NCBI GenBank assembly: GCA_020719385.1
Contig: DYQK01000009.1
Coordinates: 8,594 to 45,599 of the forward strand
DNA from: Rikenella microfusus
GTDB taxonomy: Bacteria; Bacteroidota; Bacteroidia; Bacteroidales; DYQK01
Direction of reading: 5' to 3'
Length of the DNA stretch: 37,006 nt
The notes beneath the pieces are model-generated. The model worked only from the letters and a program-made list of their open reading frames with translations, was not told the DNA's origin and ran no database searches. How positions within the stretch are numbered: the first letter of the stretch is position 1; each line of letters starts with the position of its first letter. The translations under genes and the position numbers were made by a program. This document shows positions 8,861 through 16,724 of the stretch, in pieces.

Positions 8861-8893
8861 AAAAAATATTCTGTTTTCTTGCGAAAATAGAAT
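8861..8893 (-). terminator. Minus-strand terminator of the first nuclease gene
   Basis: ATTCTGTTTTC (8868-8878) pairs with GAAAATAGAAT (8883-8893) through one G-U pair. Read on the minus strand the loop is GCAA (a GNRA tetraloop) and a T run follows. Its core 8871-8890 matches 18 of 20 bases of the gcvP terminator at 10891-10910. Confidence 0.75.
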
Positions 8894-8958
8894 TTCATTT
8901 TGCTAAAAATACTCTTTTTTACTGATTTGCAGCACTTTCGGCGATTTAAATTTAAAAA

Positions 8959-9921
8959 TTAAATTGCCTTTAACATATTTTGAATTTTTTTCAATGTTTG
9001 AACAGTTTTGTCCATATCTATAATTCCATTTTCATCAACAGAAATATAGTTATCTTTAAGTGCCGCAACTGTCATATAATTTCCAACTCGTCCGTTTTGA
9101 TATAAATTAATGTTGTGTTCTTTTGCCTTTTTATATAGTAATTGTCTGTAATGATTTCTTATTAACTCTGCTTTATCTCTTTTATATGGATAAAGTTTAA
9201 AACAAAATTTATTATGTTCTAATTGCAAATAATAATCAAATTTCACGCTGTCAAATTCTTTGCTTAACCAATACCACCGAAAACCTAAAAATCCACCATT
9301 TTTTTGAGGAACATAATCCCAATTTCCGTCATTTAGTTGTTTTTGCAATGCAGAATAAAAACCTTTCCAACTATCCCAATGCCAATTTTTAACAGGTAAT
9401 AATTTATAACTTTGAACTGAATTTTCAATATTATTGAGATATTCATTAAAATCATTAAATATCGCATTAGATATATTTTGTTCTTTACCAAATTTTAAAA
9501 TTTCAAGAAAATCAGGTCGTAAAAATAATTTGTAACCTGCTTTATTTATTGATTGATAGTTACTTTGGTCGCCTGTTTTAAAATAGATTGGAAAAATATT
9601 TTCTTGTGAAAAATCTTTGGATAGTTTTTGCAAGTAATTTTCCAATTGATTTGGACGATCAGAGGTATTTGTTTTATCTTCAATTAATATTGCATTCTTT
9701 TTATCAATAATGCAAAGAATGTCAATTTTATATCTTTGACGGACTACTTCAACTTCTTTAAAATTATCAATTTTATTGTCCGTCAATTTATTTATTAAGT
9801 ATTTCGCTGTTTTAAAAAGTGGTTCATTATCAGGATAATTTGCCCAACTTAATAGCCAACATATAAAAGCATCTTGTGAAAGTTCAGAAGTCGCCCAATT
9901 AAAAAGGTTTGGTTCACTCAT
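8959..9921 (-). CDS. PD-(D/E)XK nuclease superfamily protein (PDDEXK_4-like)
   Basis: A 320-residue cytoplasmic protein. The N-terminal pattern FNWATSELSQDAFICWLL resembles the PDDEXK_4 family. The nuclease core is D67 (RYKIDILCII) followed by E81-D82-K83 (AILIEDKTN), which would coordinate Mg2+ for DNA cleavage. A conserved Q in RPNQLENY follows, as in many members. The C-terminal half (about 170-320) is unassigned. No methyltransferase or specificity subunit is adjacent. A second nuclease-fold gene lies 237 bases upstream in the same direction, with a promoter for this gene between them (9991-10020). The biological role is unknown; members occur in defence and mobile regions. Confidence 0.82.
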   Translation of the reverse strand: MSEPNLFNWATSELSQDAFICWLLSWANYPDNEPLFKTAKYLINKLTDNKIDNFKEVEVVRQRYKIDILCIIDKKNAILIEDKTNTSDRPNQLENYLQKLSKDFSQENIFPIYFKTGDQSNYQSINKAGYKLFLRPDFLEILKFGKEQNISNAIFNDFNEYLNNIENSVQSYKLLPVKNWHWDSWKGFYSALQKQLNDGNWDYVPQKNGGFLGFRWYWLSKEFDSVKFDYYLQLEHNKFCFKLYPYKRDKAELIRNHYRQLLYKKAKEHNINLYQNGRVGNYMTVAALKDNYISVDENGIIDMDKTVQTLKKIQNMLKAI

Positions 9922-9990
9922 TTTCTTTGATTTTTTGTGTACAACGTAAAATTATAACTGCAGCATTCCCGCTGTTTAAAATTCACGAGA

Positions 9991-10020
9991 CAAAAATAAA
10001 ACTTCTTTTTGAAATTACAA
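9991..10020 (-). promoter_or_regulatory. Bacteroidota promoter of the first nuclease gene
   Basis: On the minus strand, TTG (10020-10018), 19 bases, then TATTTTTG (9998-9991) match the consensus exactly. The leader to the ATG at 9921 is about 70 bases. The 237-base gap 9922-10158 shows nothing else convincing. Confidence 0.7.
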
Positions 10021-10158
10021 AATATTTTCCGAAAAATTTTACATTTTTTTCGAAAACAATTGTTATCTCGTTGATTTTCAAAATATTAAGAATAAAAAAT
10101 ATTTTCGTTGAGAAATAAAAAATTTCGACAATTTTGAGTTGAGAAAAAATTAATTTTT

Positions 10159-10803
10159 TCAAAAACTTGAGTTATTTTTTTCTACATTCAAATATTTTTC
10201 CACTTGCGTTGTTGTTTGAGAGTAAATATTATCAATTATTCCTGCAATTTTTGATAAACTTGTTAAAAGAGCATACGAAAATTCATCTTTTATAAAAATA
10301 TCATTTTGCAAAGTTCCGAATTCCCAAAAAATGCCGTTTGTAACGATTCCAAAAATCTCAAAATGATTATTTTCGTTAAGTTTTTGGCAAGCAATCATTT
10401 CTGCGAGAGTTTGCGCCCATCCACCTGCAAAATCATCTTTTTTTGCGTCTGCAACCGTCAGAATTGGAAAACGCAATTGTTCATAATCATCAATTTCGCC
10501 TTTGTAAGAAATTAAATAATCAGGAATTCCTGATAATTCGGCTTCGCCAGTATCTAAAAAACAATCGTGACTCCACAAATTTAATTTGGGATGTCGTTTT
10601 AATACTTCAAATAAAAGCGGAGAAATCACAAATTCGCATAAAAAATATTCGCTTGAATTTGTTTTTTTCAATTTTAATCCTTCGTGCAAATTTTCAATAA
10701 AATATTGACTCAACGTTAACTCGCTCAATTTGCTTGTTAAATCTTTTTTTAACGTTGTGATTCCATATTTACCGACAACTTTTTGAAAATCGCTAAAAGA
10801 CAT
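10159..10803 (-). CDS. Putative PD-(D/E)XK nuclease-fold protein
   Basis: A 214-residue cytoplasmic protein of no recognised named family. The pattern SGIPDYLIS (P94-D95), then a strand FPILTVADAKKDDF (D119, K121), fits the PD...(D/E)xK nuclease core. E57 upstream, in a helix after SSEYF, could be an additional acidic ligand. The GGWAQTLAEMIACQ helix after the core resembles the Q-containing helix of restriction endonuclease-like folds. The C-terminal part (about 140-214) has the strand IFGIVTNGIFWEFG, common in nuclease-like proteins that process type I R-type substrates. The second catalytic acid is D instead of the more usual E. Its function is unknown; a relation to the neighbouring nuclease gene is inferred only from position and strand. 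Confidence 0.65.
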   Translation of the reverse strand: MSFSDFQKVVGKYGITTLKKDLTSKLSELTLSQYFIENLHEGLKLKKTNSSEYFLCEFVISPLLFEVLKRHPKLNLWSHDCFLDTGEAELSGIPDYLISYKGEIDDYEQLRFPILTVADAKKDDFAGGWAQTLAEMIACQKLNENNHFEIFGIVTNGIFWEFGTLQNDIFIKDEFSYALLTSLSKIAGIIDNIYSQTTTQVEKYLNVEKNNSSF

Positions 10804-10831
10804 AAATTTTAATTTAACAAAATTTTCGAGA

Positions 10832-10839
10832 CAAAGATA
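10832..10839 (-). promoter_or_regulatory. Bacteroidota -7 element (TATCTTTG)
   Basis: CAAAGATA on the plus strand reads TATCTTTG on the minus strand, 28 bases before the ATG at 10803. No clear -33 element was found at the right spacing. Confidence 0.5.
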
Positions 10840-10882
10840 AATTAATTTTTTTGATTTTCCTAATATTTTTGCGAAAAATAAA

Positions 10883-10918
10883 AAAAAAACCTGTTTTCTT
10901 GCGAGAACAGGTTTTTTT
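10883..10918 (-). terminator. Intrinsic terminator of gcvP
   Basis: A 16-bp stem (10883-10898 with 10903-10918, one G-U pair) has the GCAA tetraloop when read on the minus strand, and T-rich sequence follows. It lies 15 bases beyond the gcvP stop. Its core is nearly identical to the hairpin at 8871-8890. Confidence 0.85.
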
Positions 10919-10932
10919 GTGAAAAAATTTAA

Positions 10933-13818
10933 TTATTCGTTGTTATTTTTTCGCCATTCGTCCATTGGCGTGCAAGTACAAAAGAGATTTCTGTCTCCGT
11001 AAGCATCATCAATACGCGAAACGGTTGGGAAAAATTTATTTTCAACAATCCATTTCAACGGATAAGCGGCTTTTTGTCGAGAATAAGAATGTTTCCATTC
11101 GTCAGAAATCACAATTTCTGCGGTGTGAGGTGCATTTTTCAACACATTGTCGTTTGCATCCACTTTTTTCTCTTTGACTTCTTGAATTTCTTCATAAATC
11201 GAAATCATTGAGTCGATAAAACGGTCTAATTCTTGTAAAGATTCGCTTTCTGTTGGTTCAACCATCAAAGTTCCGTGAACAGGAAACGACAAAGTGGGTG
11301 CGTGAAATCCATAATCCATCAAACGTTTCGCAATATCAAGTTCAGATATACCGCTTTGCGTTTTTATTGGTCGACAGTCGAGAATCATTTCGTGAGCAAC
11401 TCTATTTTTTTCACCCGTATAGAGAATGTTATAGAAATTCTTGAGTCTCGAAGCAATATAATTTGCGTTCAATATTGCCATTTTCGTTGCTTCTGTTAAA
11501 CCATTTCCGCCCATCATTTTGATATATGCGTGAGAAATCACCAACACACTCGCACTTCCCCAAGGAGCAGCCGCAACAGCCGACATTCCGCCTTCTCTTC
11601 CGACTTTTACAACGGAATGCGAGGGTAAAAATTTAACTAAATGCTTTGCAACGGCTATTGGTCCAACGCCTGGTCCGCCGCCGCCGTGAGGAATTGCGAA
11701 AGTTTTGTGCAAATTCAGATGACAAACATCAGCACCTATTGACGCAGGATTCGTTAAACCGACTTGTGCGTTCATATTTGCTCCGTCCATATAAACTTGT
11801 CCGCCGTTTTCGTGGATAATTTTGCACATTTCAATAATTGCAGATTCAAAAACTCCGTGTGTTGACGGATAAGTAACCATAAAACAAGATAATTTCTCTT
11901 TGTTTTCGATGGCTTTTTTGCGTAAATCTTCAACGTCAATGTTTCCTTTTTCATCGCAAAGTACAACAACAATGTCCATTCCCGCCATTGCTGCGGAGGC
12001 AGGATTTGTTCCGTGTGCGGAGGCAGGAATTAAAACGACATTTCTGTGTCCATCGCCGTAACTTTTGTGATACGCTTGAATCGCCATTAAACCTGCATAT
12101 TCGCCTGCTGCGCCTGAGTTTGGTTGCAACGAAACATCGGCAAAACCTGTGATTTCGGCTAAATCTTTGCGTAAATCATCGAAAAGTTCTTGATAACCCT
12201 CGGCTTGGTCTTTTGGAACAAACGGATGCAACGCACCAAGTTCTGTCCAAGAAAGCGGTAACATCGAAGTGGCAGGATTCAATTTCATTGTGCAAGAACC
12301 AAGCGGAATCATAGAATGCGTCAAAGAGAAATCTTTGCGTTCCAAACGTTTGATGTAACGCATCATTTCTGATTCGCACTGATAAAGTTGAAATAAATCT
12401 TGTTTCAAAAATTCTGATGAGCGAAGGAATTGTTTGTCGAAGTAAATTTTTTCAGGAATTTCTGTAACTTTCTCAAAAGTTTTATTATTTGCTGTTGCAA
12501 AAATTTCGAGAATATCATTTACGTCATTGACAAGCGTAGTTTCGTCAACACTGATTCCGATGGTTTTGTAGTCGAAAGTACGAAAATTAATTTTCTTTTC
12601 TAACCCCAATTTCTCGATTTGCGAGGCGTGAATATTCTGCGGCATCGCAATTTTCAACGTATCAAAGAAATTATTTATCTCGATTTTGTAACCGAGTTTC
12701 GAGATTTCTTGAGACAAAAATCCTGCTGTTGCGTGAATGTGTTTTGCGATTCTTTTCAAACCTTCGTTTCCGTGATAAACCGCATACATTCCTGCCATTG
12801 TTGCCAAGAGTGCTTGAGCAGTACAAATGTTTGAAGTTGCTTTTTCGCGTTTGATGTGCTGCTCGCGAGTCTGTAACGCCATTCGAAGAGCAATTTTTCC
12901 TGTTACGTCTTTCGAAACCCCAATGATTCGTCCTGGCATTGTGCGTTTGTACTTATCTCTTGTTGCGAAATAAGCTGCGTGTGGACCGCCATAACCCATT
13001 GGGATTCCGAATCTTTGTGTTGTTCCGAGAACTATGTCTGCGTCCCATTCGCCGGGAGGAGTAAGCAAAGTTAAAGACATTAAATCTGCGGCTACGGCAA
13101 CTAAGATTTCTTTGTTATGTGCTTTCTTGACAAATTCTACATAATCAGAAATACTGCCGTCAGCGGCGGGATATTGAATGATGATTCCAAAAACTTTTGT
13201 TGACTGAAATTTACATTCGCAAGATTTTCCAATCATTAATTCGATTCCCAAAGGTGCAGAACGCGTTTTTAACACATCAAGAGTTTGCGGAAAGACATTT
13301 TCATCGACAAACAAAATATTCGATTCGTTTTGTACGTGAGTTTTTGAACGAGAATTGTACATCATAATCATTGCCTCGGCGGCGGCTGTTGCCTCGTCGA
13401 GCAAAGAAGCGTTGGCAATTTCCATTTTTGTCAATTCAATGACAACGGTTTGAAAATTCAACAACGCTTCGAGTCGTCCTTGCGAGATTTCCGCTTGATA
13501 AGGCGTATAAGAAGTGTACCAAGCAGGATTTTCGAGAATATTTCGCAAAATAACTGCAGGAGTAATGGAGTTGTAATACCCCATTCCGATGTAACTTCGA
13601 AAAACTTTATTTTTCGAGAATATGGTTTTAATACGTTTTGCGTATTCATATTCGCTGATTCCATCGGGCAAATTCAACGGTTTGGGCAACCGAATCGAAG
13701 CAGGAATGGTTTGTTCAATTAACTCGTCAAGAGTAGTTACTCCGATTTTGCTCAACATTTTTTGTCGTTCCTCGTTGCGTGGACCAATGTGTCGGGTAAT
13801 AAATTTTTCTATTGCCAT
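10933..13818 (-). CDS. gcvP: Glycine dehydrogenase (decarboxylating), P protein
   Basis: Pyridoxal-phosphate enzyme of the glycine cleavage system. It decarboxylates glycine and passes the aminomethyl group to lipoyl-GcvH, feeding one-carbon units to tetrahydrofolate. The 961 residues are the usual length of the single-chain form. The start is taken at the ATG of [18 protein letters not shown], the typical P-protein N-terminus; the frame stays open 30 codons further but that stretch is AT-rich and overlaps the promoter. The PLP-lysine motif [18 protein letters not shown] is intact, as are the AHGTNPASA and GANMNAQVG blocks. gcvH and gcvT are not nearby. It is monocistronic between its -7 element and terminator. 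The formate-THF ligase gene in this window acts in the same one-carbon network. Confidence 0.97.
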   Translation of the reverse strand: MAIEKFITRHIGPRNEERQKMLSKIGVTTLDELIEQTIPASIRLPKPLNLPDGISEYEYAKRIKTIFSKNKVFRSYIGMGYYNSITPAVILRNILENPAWYTSYTPYQAEISQGRLEALLNFQTVVIELTKMEIANASLLDEATAAAEAMIMMYNSRSKTHVQNESNILFVDENVFPQTLDVLKTRSAPLGIELMIGKSCECKFQSTKVFGIIIQYPAADGSISDYVEFVKKAHNKEILVAVAADLMSLTLLTPPGEWDADIVLGTTQRFGIPMGYGGPHAAYFATRDKYKRTMPGRIIGVSKDVTGKIALRMALQTREQHIKREKATSNICTAQALLATMAGMYAVYHGNEGLKRIAKHIHATAGFLSQEISKLGYKIEINNFFDTLKIAMPQNIHASQIEKLGLEKKINFRTFDYKTIGISVDETTLVNDVNDILEIFATANNKTFEKVTEIPEKIYFDKQFLRSSEFLKQDLFQLYQCESEMMRYIKRLERKDFSLTHSMIPLGSCTMKLNPATSMLPLSWTELGALHPFVPKDQAEGYQELFDDLRKDLAEITGFADVSLQPNSGAAGEYAGLMAIQAYHKSYGDGHRNVVLIPASAHGTNPASAAMAGMDIVVVLCDEKGNIDVEDLRKKAIENKEKLSCFMVTYPSTHGVFESAIIEMCKIIHENGGQVYMDGANMNAQVGLTNPASIGADVCHLNLHKTFAIPHGGGGPGVGPIAVAKHLVKFLPSHSVVKVGREGGMSAVAAAPWGSASVLVISHAYIKMMGGNGLTEATKMAILNANYIASRLKNFYNILYTGEKNRVAHEMILDCRPIKTQSGISELDIAKRLMDYGFHAPTLSFPVHGTLMVEPTESESLQELDRFIDSMISIYEEIQEVKEKKVDANDNVLKNAPHTAEIVISDEWKHSYSRQKAAYPLKWIVENKFFPTVSRIDDAYGDRNLFCTCTPMDEWRKNNNE

Positions 13819-13853
13819 AACTTTATTTTTAGAAAAGTACGAAAATTTTTTTG

Positions 13854-13861
13854 CAAAGATA
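13854..13861 (-). promoter_or_regulatory. Bacteroidota -7 element of gcvP (TATCTTTG)
   Basis: CAAAGATA on the plus strand is TATCTTTG on the minus strand, 35 bases before the gcvP ATG at 13818. It overlaps the longer open frame and so supports the shorter start. Confidence 0.6.
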
Positions 13862-13946
13862 AAAATTTTCTCAATGTAAAAAAGACAAAATTGAAAAAAA
13901 TTTCTCAAAAATTTTTTATTATTCTATTTTTTTCGAAAAAATTTTA

Positions 13947-13954
13947 TAATTTTG
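13947..13954 (+). promoter_or_regulatory. Bacteroidota -7 element (TAATTTTG)
   Basis: TAATTTTG fits TAnnTTTG, 15 bases before the ATG of the DUF4907-like lipoprotein gene at 13970. No -33 TTG was found. Confidence 0.45.
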
Positions 13955-13969
13955 AAAAATTATTTTTTT

Positions 13970-14302
13970 ATGAGAAACTTAATATTTTTTATTTTCATTT
14001 TTGCATCTTGCAGTTCGGAAAAGCCGCAGTCGGTTTCTGTGGCAAATCAACAGCCGTCCAATTTGCCGAATATTTTTGTGAATATTTTTGAAGTAAAAAC
14101 GGGATTTTGGGGCTACGAAATTTTTATTGATGGAAAACCTTATATTCGTCAGGAAATTATTCCGAGTATTTCGGGAGTTCATTATTTTGAAAATAAGGAA
14201 AAAGCCCGACAATTTGCGGATTTTGTGGCAGAGAAGATTCGCAGCGGCAAAATTCCACCGACACTTTCGAACAAAGAAGTAGATAGTTTGTTGAAAAATT
14301 GA
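13970..14302 (+). CDS. Small lipoprotein, DUF4907-like
   Basis: A 110-residue lipoprotein. Residues 1-13 are hydrophobic and the lipobox FASC places the acylated cysteine at position 14. The mature part carries GFWGYEIFIDGKPYIRQ, then IIPSISGVHYF, then a helix and the ending PPTLSNKEVDSLL, the layout of the DUF4907 family found in Bacteroidota. The function is unknown. The start at 13970 (MRNLIFF) is chosen over an ATG six codons earlier because that one overlaps the -7 element. It is followed at short distance by two more exported proteins and gpsA, probably read in one direction as a loose operon. Confidence 0.8.
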   Translation: MRNLIFFIFIFASCSSEKPQSVSVANQQPSNLPNIFVNIFEVKTGFWGYEIFIDGKPYIRQEIIPSISGVHYFENKEKARQFADFVAEKIRSGKIPPTLSNKEVDSLLKN

Positions 14303-14342
14303 AAATTTTATTTATTTTTACCATCAAAAAAATTTCTCTCTT

Positions 14343-15194
14343 ATGAAGAATAAGTCTTTGATTATCAACGTGTTCAGTTTTTTTTCTGTAATAATGTTGT
14401 CGAGTTTGTTTTTGTTTCAGACTCGTTGTAACTCGAATAGTTCGAGTAAAAATGATACCGTGAATCTTGATAAATCGGTGAACAAGACGGATAAGGCGTA
14501 TGCGAAGGCGAAAAAAATCTTTTTTTCGTTGCCTTCACCTTCCGAAACAGCTTCGATTTTGGAAATGGCAGGTCTAAAATATAGTCCTGAATTTTTAAAT
14601 TCACCGAATAATGCGAGTAATTACATCGGGAATAAAAGTATGGCGTTAAATCTTGGCATTTTTAGTGCCGATTTGAGTTATGTTAGCGTTTATGAGCAGT
14701 CGCAAGCAACGGTGAATTATATGTCTGCGTGCAAAGAGTTAGCCGATGGTCTTCACATAACGCAGGCTATTGACGATTCGGTTTTGATAAAAATAAAAAG
14801 CAATATGAACAACAAAGAGAAAGTTTTAACGATTGTTTCAGAAACTTTTTTGAACTCAAATGCGTATCTGCAAGAGAACCAACGTTCAGAAATAGCAGCG
14901 ATGATGATGGTCGGTGGTTGGATGGAAATGTTGTATATTGCGATAAATCTTTCTGAGAAATCGAAAAATAAAAACGAGGATGTGATGAATCGTATTGTTG
15001 AGCAGCGTATGTCAATGGAAGATTTACTTGGTTTGCTTGAGTTGTATCGCGAGAACAAAGAAGTTTCCTCGTTAATTGCTGATATGGAAAATCTCAAAAG
15101 CACTTTTGAAAAAATGGATGAGTCCATCTCGCCTGTTCATTTCAAAGAGTTGTGTGATAAGGTTAAAAAAATTCGAAGTAGTTATGTTCAATAA
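14343..15194 (+). CDS. Conserved exported protein of unknown function
   Basis: 283 residues with an N-terminal hydrophobic segment (about 5-26) followed by TRCNSNSSS. The cysteine near position 29 followed by a serine-rich stretch suggests a lipoprotein, but the lipobox is imperfect (FQTRC). The rest is predicted to be mainly helical, with motifs FSLPSPSETASIL, LNLGIFSADLSYVS and MMMVGGWMEMLYI. I recall no named family for it with certainty; similar proteins are frequent in Bacteroidota. It is followed after 12 bases by another small exported protein, then gpsA. The function is unknown and the localisation (periplasmic, membrane-anchored) is inferred. Confidence 0.75.
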   Translation: MKNKSLIINVFSFFSVIMLSSLFLFQTRCNSNSSSKNDTVNLDKSVNKTDKAYAKAKKIFFSLPSPSETASILEMAGLKYSPEFLNSPNNASNYIGNKSMALNLGIFSADLSYVSVYEQSQATVNYMSACKELADGLHITQAIDDSVLIKIKSNMNNKEKVLTIVSETFLNSNAYLQENQRSEIAAMMMVGGWMEMLYIAINLSEKSKNKNEDVMNRIVEQRMSMEDLLGLLELYRENKEVSSLIADMENLKSTFEKMDESISPVHFKELCDKVKKIRSSYVQ

Positions 15195-15206
15195 TTTTTT
15201 ACAAAA

Positions 15207-15653
15207 ATGAAACATCTTTTTTTATTGATAATTGTTTTTGCCGCATTTTCGGTGAATAGTTTCTCGCAATGTTCCGATTTTGCTCGCCGCGAGGGTATTG
15301 CTCTTTTAGATACCGCCAAATATCTGCAAAGCGGCAATTTTAACGCAGAGAAATTAAGCGAAGGAGAGGAAATTCAAATTTTTAAATCTCTCACAAAAGG
15401 AATGTCTTATCGTTTTGTGATTTGTGGTTCAAGCGATTTGCCGCAAAACATAGAATTTGAAATCACTGATTTTAAAGGGAAAAAAATTCTTTTTAGCAAT
15501 AAAGAGAATAATTATGTGAAAGTTTGGGATTTTACGCCCGAAAAAAGTCAGCGAGTGTTGGTTTCGATTCGTGTTCCTGTGGTAAAAAAATCCGAAAAAC
15601 CACAAACAGGCTGCGTGGCGGTTGTTACAGGATTTAAGAAAAAAGGAAAATAA
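15207..15653 (+). CDS. Small exported protein of unknown function
   Basis: 148 residues with a clear signal peptide ending VNSFSQ (about 20 residues). The mature protein holds two cysteines near the N-terminal part (QCSDF and FVICGSSD) and one near the C-terminus (QTGCVAVV), and is predicted to be beta-rich: GMSYRFVICG, IEFEITDFKGKKILFS and VLVSIRVPVV. The strand order looks like a small periplasmic beta-sandwich that might bind a ligand, but no family is recognised. It lies 12 bases after the previous exported protein and nine bases before gpsA. Confidence 0.75.
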   Translation: MKHLFLLIIVFAAFSVNSFSQCSDFARREGIALLDTAKYLQSGNFNAEKLSEGEEIQIFKSLTKGMSYRFVICGSSDLPQNIEFEITDFKGKKILFSNKENNYVKVWDFTPEKSQRVLVSIRVPVVKKSEKPQTGCVAVVTGFKKKGK

Positions 15654-15662
15654 TTTTTCATT

Positions 15663-16652
15663 ATGGCACAAAAAATTGCTATCATTGGGGCAGGAAGTTG
15701 GGCTACTGCCCTGATGAAGATTGTTATCTCGCACACCGAAAAAATTATTTGGTATGTTCGCGACCAAGAAACCATCGATTATATAAAACAAAATCGACAT
15801 AATCCCGATTATTTGAGTTCCGTAGAGTTTGACACAACTAAAATTAAGTTTTTTTGCGACATCAACGAAGCCGTCAAGGAAGCAGAGATTTTAATTGTTG
15901 CCATTCCGTCAGCCTTTCTCAAGTCTGCCTTCAGCAATTTAACCACTTCTATCAAAGAAAAAATTGTTGTCTCGGCTATCAAAGGAATTATTCCTGACGA
16001 TAATTTGATTATTGCTGAATATTTTAACAAATATTTTAATGTTCCGCTCAACTCGATGGCGATTATTGCGGGACCTTGCCATGCAGAAGAAGTTGCGTTA
16101 GAAAGACTTTCCTATCTCACGGTTGCCTCGCAAGATTTGGACAAAGCAAGACTCATTTCTGAATTCTTAGAATGTCGTTTTATCAAAACTTCGATTTCTG
16201 ATGACATTTATGGCACAGAATATTCCGCAGTTTTGAAAAATATTTTCGCCATCGCCGCAGGAATTTGTGGTGCCTTAGGTTATGGAGACAATTTTCAAGC
16301 CGTTTTAATTTCTAACGCAATTCAGGAAATTAAACGTTTTGTCGATGCAGTTTACCCTATTGACCGAGATATTAAAAGTTCTGCGTATCTCGGAGATTTG
16401 TTAGTTACTGCGTATTCGCAATTCAGTCGAAATCGAACTTTTGGAGTAATGGTCGGAAAGGGTTATTCGGTAAAGTTCGCACAACTCGAAATGAATATGA
16501 TTGCGGAAGGTTATTATGCGGTGAAAAGTATTTACAACATAAACCAATTTCATAATGTTTATTTGCCGATAACCAATGCGGTTTACAACATTATTTATAA
16601 TAAAATTCCTCCCGCACGCGAGATTAAACTTTTGACAGAAATTTTGCAATAA
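15663..16652 (+). CDS. gpsA: Glycerol-3-phosphate dehydrogenase [NAD(P)+]
   Basis: Cytosolic enzyme reducing dihydroxyacetone phosphate to sn-glycerol 3-phosphate, the backbone of membrane phospholipids. 329 residues, normal length. The Rossmann motif is KIAIIGAGSWATAL, and IVSAIKGI and IIAGPCHAEEV are the conserved GpsA blocks. YSAVLKNIFAIAAGI carries the catalytic lysine, and SSAYLGDLLVTAYSQFSRNRTFG is the signature helix and substrate site. The usual GxGxxG third glycine is replaced by alanine (GAGSWA), which is normal in this family. It ends an operon-like run of exported proteins and faces a convergent gene across a shared terminator. Confidence 0.96.
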   Translation: MAQKIAIIGAGSWATALMKIVISHTEKIIWYVRDQETIDYIKQNRHNPDYLSSVEFDTTKIKFFCDINEAVKEAEILIVAIPSAFLKSAFSNLTTSIKEKIVVSAIKGIIPDDNLIIAEYFNKYFNVPLNSMAIIAGPCHAEEVALERLSYLTVASQDLDKARLISEFLECRFIKTSISDDIYGTEYSAVLKNIFAIAAGICGALGYGDNFQAVLISNAIQEIKRFVDAVYPIDRDIKSSAYLGDLLVTAYSQFSRNRTFGVMVGKGYSVKFAQLEMNMIAEGYYAVKSIYNINQFHNVYLPITNAVYNIIYNKIPPAREIKLLTEILQ

Positions 16653-16668
16653 AAATTTTTCGTAAAAA

Positions 16669-16707
16669 TAAAATCTTTTCACTTTTCTCAAAAGTGAAAA
16701 GATTTTT
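16669..16707. terminator. Bidirectional terminator between gpsA and the PQQ-propeller gene
   Basis: A perfect 17-bp stem (16670-16686 with 16690-16706, loop CTC) has T runs on both strands. It therefore serves the convergent genes on either side. Confidence 0.88.
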
Positions 16708-16724
16708 CTCTAAAATTAATTTTT

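Noticed and set aside
9909-10118. 69-codon plus-strand reading frame between the two nuclease genes
   Set aside because: Low-complexity, Phe/Ile/Lys-rich, overlaps the 5' end of the minus-strand nuclease gene and its exact-consensus promoter; no family resemblance.
13819-13908. 30-codon N-terminal extension of gcvP
   Set aside because: It covers the -7 element at 13854-13861 and encodes AT-driven sequence, while P proteins begin at the [12 protein letters not shown] type of start.
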